Source: Acidobacteriota bacterium
Lineage (GTDB): Bacteria; Acidobacteriota; Blastocatellia; Pyrinomonadales; Pyrinomonadaceae
Direction of reading: 5' to 3'
Assembly (NCBI GenBank): GCA_963169175.1
Contig: CAUJFK010000253.1
Coordinates: 1 to 8,066, forward strand
DNA: 8,066 nt
Below, in pieces: positions 6,143 through 8,066 of the stretch. Position 1 is the first letter of the stretch, and each line of letters begins with the position of its first letter. Position numbers and translations under genes: made by a program. The notes beneath the pieces were generated by a model. That model ran no database searches. It saw only the letters and a list, made by a program, of their open reading frames with translations, and was not told the DNA's origin.

Positions 6143-6219
6143 CTTTGTGTCTTCCCTCTGTGCCCTCTGTGGTTAAAATCTTGCCCCAAACACAAAGGGC
6201 ACAAAGGGAAGACACAAAG
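6143..6219. repeat. Long inverted repeat, 29-bp arms, between convergent genes
   Basis: Left arm 6143-6171 (CTTTGTGTCTTCCCTCTGTG and onward) and right arm 6191-6219 are complementary at 27 of 29 positions around a 19-nt loop. The two mismatches, at 6158 and 6167, are C opposite A on the plus strand, which become G·U pairs in a minus-strand transcript. The arms are built from repeated TTTGTG/TCTGTG units, and a weaker extension reaches about 6133-6226. It lies between the ATPase gene and the convergent minus-strand gene and could end or stabilise both transcripts, but no T run follows on either side. It shares GTGTCTTC/GAAGACAC with the element at 3180-3278. Confidence 0.85.
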
Positions 6220-6252
6220 TACAAGGAGGGAAGATCGAAAATTATTTGAACA

Positions 6253-6768
6253 CTACGGCGCGACTTTTACCGCTGTGACCTTCCATCGGATATTCGCCCT
6301 TTCCGCTTTTGGGTCAAAGCCTTCGAGGCTCACCGTGACCGGCGAGATCGTCTCGTTCGGCCCAAGCTGTTGAAACTGAACCGGAACCGGCAGGATCCGT
6401 TTTTCTTTCACGACATTATTCTGCAGGTCCACGACCGAAACTTTCACTTCCAAGGCCGTTATGGTCTTCGGCCCCTTGTAGCGAATGCTGCCGACGATGA
6501 ACATTGAGATAGTGCCGAGCGCATTTGGCGATTCTATCGTGCGGTCATCGGTAGCGATAATTATGTCCTTTGATATCGCGGCAAATTCAGGCGAGCCTTC
6601 GGTAAACGCTCCCTCAAGCATTTTTGCCCGCTGGTCTTCGGCGGGCGGCTGCAATGCGATCAGCAGAGCGGCCGCGCCGATCAGCAGAATCCCGACGGCC
6701 ACGCCGATAACGAGTCCGTAGTTTATACCTTTCGGCTCTTTCTTTTTATCTCGGAGAAGTGAGTCCAT
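6253..6768 (-). CDS. Small membrane-anchored protein of unknown function
   Basis: From the ATG at 6768-6766 this is a 171-aa protein. A basic cytoplasmic start (RDKKKEPKG) is followed by one membrane helix at about 16-40 and an extracytoplasmic domain. The domain is rich in beta-strand patterns (TISMFIVGSIRYKG, ITALEVKVSVVDLQ, PVTVSLEGFD, IRWKVTAVKV). This recalls small FxLYD-like or DUF2393-like domains, but I cannot name the family with confidence. A GTG at 6795-6793 would add nine residues; it falls inside a strong dyad and has no ribosome binding site. GGAAAA lies shortly before the ATG, so the ATG is preferred. The gene is divergent from priA, sharing a spacer of about 70 bp, and convergent with the ABC block across an inverted repeat. 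Nothing links it functionally to either. Confidence 0.75.
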   Translation of the reverse strand: MDSLLRDKKKEPKGINYGLVIGVAVGILLIGAAALLIALQPPAEDQRAKMLEGAFTEGSPEFAAISKDIIIATDDRTIESPNALGTISMFIVGSIRYKGPKTITALEVKVSVVDLQNNVVKEKRILPVPVQFQQLGPNETISPVTVSLEGFDPKAERANIRWKVTAVKVAP

Positions 6769-6777
6769 TGCATTTTT

Positions 6778-6801
6778 CCAAAGTGTTAAAAACACTTTTG
6801 G
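6778..6801. promoter_or_regulatory. Dyad at the divergent promoter region, candidate operator
   Basis: CCAAAGTGTT (6778-6787), loop AAA, then AACACTTTTGG (6791-6801) form a 10-bp inverted repeat with one extra T in the right arm. It lies nine bases upstream of the preferred start of the minus-strand gene and about 40 bp upstream of the priA coding region. It could be a repressor site for either gene. In the minus-strand mRNA it could be a hairpin that covers part of the ribosome binding region (GGAAAA). No T run follows in a sense that would terminate an upstream gene. Confidence 0.5.
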
Positions 6802-6825
6802 CGATAAGTTCCGTTAGGTTATCAT
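6798..6825 (+). promoter_or_regulatory. Candidate sigma-70-type promoter for priA
   Basis: TTGGCG (6798-6803) and TATCAT (6820-6825) are 16 bp apart and match -35 and -10 consensus boxes at four and five of six positions. Transcription would start near 6832, giving a very short leader before the likely priA start at 6842. The -35 box overlaps the right arm of the dyad at 6778-6801, so a protein bound there would be well placed to block it. The match alone is modest. Confidence 0.3.
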
Positions 6826-6841
6826 TCTAAACATCGAACCC

Positions 6842-8066
6842 ATTAGCTCCAACCAGCGCGCCGCCCGATTTGCCGAGGTTGCATTGCCGCTGCCTCTGCG
6901 GCGAACGTTCACTTATGCCGTACCGACCGGATTTCGTTCGGCCATCGAAACGGGTTCGCGCGTGCTTGTTCCGTTCGGAAAGCGCAATTTAACAGGTTAT
7001 GTCGTCGCGTTTCACGATACTCTCGACCCCGAACTTGGCCTAAAAGTAGAAGATATCAAGGATGCGATCGAGCTGCTCGACGTAACGCCGCTGATCACGC
7101 CGGAAATACTTGCACTTACGCAATGGGCCGCTGATTATTACGCCGCCAGTTGGGGCGAAATGCTAAAGGCTTCCCTGCCCGCCGGGATAAATAAAGCAAG
7201 CGAACGCATCCTTTCGATCAATGAGGCCGGCCGCGAGGAGCTTGTGCAAATGGCTGCCGGACGCATGAACACGCGGGCCGACATTCTGCATTTTCTGGCT
7301 GGAAGCGGCGAGACCCCACAGAAAACACTTGAAAAGGATTTTGGCGAAACCCGTGCCCGCCGGTATATCCGCGGCCTTCTCACTTCCGGTGCGGTCGATG
7401 CCTATTTTCGAAGCTCATCGGCCAAGGTAAGGCCAAAACAGCAGAAATCGGTGCGGCTGAGTACGTCTTCACCCATCGATGAAAAGCCGCTCACAGAAGT
7501 TCAAAGCCGCATTCTGGAAACACTCGCTCACGCCGGCGGCGAAATGCCGTTTGTCGATCTGCTTGGACGGGCCGAGGCAGGTGCATCGCCAATAAACACT
7601 CTTGCAAAGCGCGGTTATCTGGAAGTTTTCACGAGTGAGGTCTTTCGTGACCCGCTCGCCGATCTGCATCTGCCGGAGAGTGGTGACCTGGTGCTGAATC
7701 AGGAACAGGCCGATGCACTTGCTCAGCTCGAACAGGCGGTCAGCACCGGCGAATACAAGGGATTCCTCCTTCACGGCGTGACGGGCAGCGGCAAGACCGA
7801 GGTCTATATTCGCGCAATGCGCGCCTGCTTGGCCACAGGCCGATCAGCATTGATGCTGGTGCCGGAGATCGCTCTGACGCCCATCTTTTCGCGACGTCTC
7901 AAGACGGCTTTTGCCGACCGCGTCGCTATCCTCCATTCAAACCTGTCGCCCGGGGAACGGTTCGACGAGTGGCGCCGCATACGACGCGGCGATGCACGTG
8001 TCGTAATAGGTACACGCTCGGCGGTATTCGCACCGCTCCAGGATCCGGGGCTGTTCATTGTTGATG
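6842..8066 (+). CDS. priA: Primosomal protein N' (PriA helicase), 5' part, cut by window end
   Basis: PriA recognises stalled or repaired forks and reloads the replicative helicase. The visible 408 codons follow the family order. First comes the 3'-DNA-end-binding domain (6866 to about 7190; RFAEVALPLPLRRTFTY, VLVPFGKRNLTGYVV, WAADYYAASWGEML). Next are a linker and a winged-helix domain (about 7485-7670), then the first helicase lobe with Walker A GVTGSGKTEVY (7775-7807), LVPEIALTP and VVIGTRSAVFAPL. The window stops at IVD, inside the DEEH box, so the second lobe and zinc-binding part are missing. The frame opens after a TAG at 6815-6817, and no ATG, GTG or TTG precedes the conserved region. 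ATT at 6842 would give a natural-looking I/M-SSNQRAARFAEV start and is used here. ATT6824, preceded by TTAGG, is an alternative. TTG6884 would remove conserved residues. Identity is sure; the start is not. Confidence 0.93.
   Translation, partial: MSSNQRAARFAEVALPLPLRRTFTYAVPTGFRSAIETGSRVLVPFGKRNLTGYVVAFHDTLDPELGLKVEDIKDAIELLDVTPLITPEILALTQWAADYYAASWGEMLKASLPAGINKASERILSINEAGREELVQMAAGRMNTRADILHFLAGSGETPQKTLEKDFGETRARRYIRGLLTSGAVDAYFRSSSAKVRPKQQKSVRLSTSSPIDEKPLTEVQSRILETLAHAGGEMPFVDLLGRAEAGASPINTLAKRGYLEVFTSEVFRDPLADLHLPESGDLVLNQEQADALAQLEQAVSTGEYKGFLLHGVTGSGKTEVYIRAMRACLATGRSALMLVPEIALTPIFSRRLKTAFADRVAILHSNLSPGERFDEWRRIRRGDARVVIGTRSAVFAPLQDPGLFIVD

Noticed and set aside
6143..6219. Classical rho-independent terminator between the convergent genes
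   Set aside because: The stem is strong but no T run follows in either direction; a repeat-family palindrome fits better, though it may still affect transcript ends.
7138..8058. Three minus-strand frames within priA (7138-7383, 7469-7774, 7804-8058)
   Set aside because: The plus strand here encodes unmistakable PriA, including Walker A; the minus frames have no motifs and no initiation signals.

Overview
The window looks like chromosomal DNA from a Gram-negative-type bacterium of moderately high GC, most probably an acidobacterium (Blastocatellia/Pyrinomonadaceae-like). That assignment is inference. It rests on the style of the pilin N-terminus and globular domain, on an ABC-2 permease / TPR protein / ATPase cluster of a type I associate with that phylum, and on interspersed T/G-rich inverted repeats at gene ends. 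Nothing here looks like a phage, plasmid, insertion sequence or CRISPR array, and I see no tRNA or rRNA.

Layout. Bases 1-309 are non-coding and hold a probable repeat fragment, a dyad and a good sigma-54 (-24/-12) promoter. The promoter drives a type IV pilin / type II pseudopilin-like gene (310-813), which is closed by a strong intrinsic terminator (837-870). Bases 871-1209 carry candidate RNA secondary structure and a possible 47-codon small ORF. A Wzy_C/O-antigen-ligase-family membrane protein with a C-terminal TPR-like region follows (1210-3177). An inverted-repeat element sits in the next gap. A compact three-gene block runs from 3424 to 6128: ABC-2 permease, membrane-anchored TPR protein and ABC ATPase, with gaps of 8 and 3 nt. 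A second, better-paired inverted repeat (6143-6219) separates this block from a convergent gene for a small membrane-anchored protein (minus strand, 6253-6768). That gene diverges from the 5' part of priA (about 6842 to the window end), which is cut off inside the helicase DEEH box.

How the genes may work together. The pilin and the ligase-family protein sit side by side on one strand, as in pilin-glycosylation loci of the pilA-tfpO kind. The ligase has the exact H-N-x9-G-x2-G motif of WaaL/PglL-type enzymes, so pilin or surface-glycan modification is a fair hypothesis, though not shown. The ABC block encodes both transporter components plus an accessory protein of unknown role, and the substrate cannot be read from sequence. 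priA is a housekeeping replication-restart gene. Its reading frame has no ATG, GTG or TTG upstream of the conserved N-terminus, which is one of the odder facts in the window.

The most interesting leads are the sigma-54 pilin promoter with a dyad upstream, the pilin/ligase pairing, the structured spacer with its small ORF between them, the recurrent inverted-repeat family, the dyad at the 6.8 kb divergent promoter, and the missing priA start codon.
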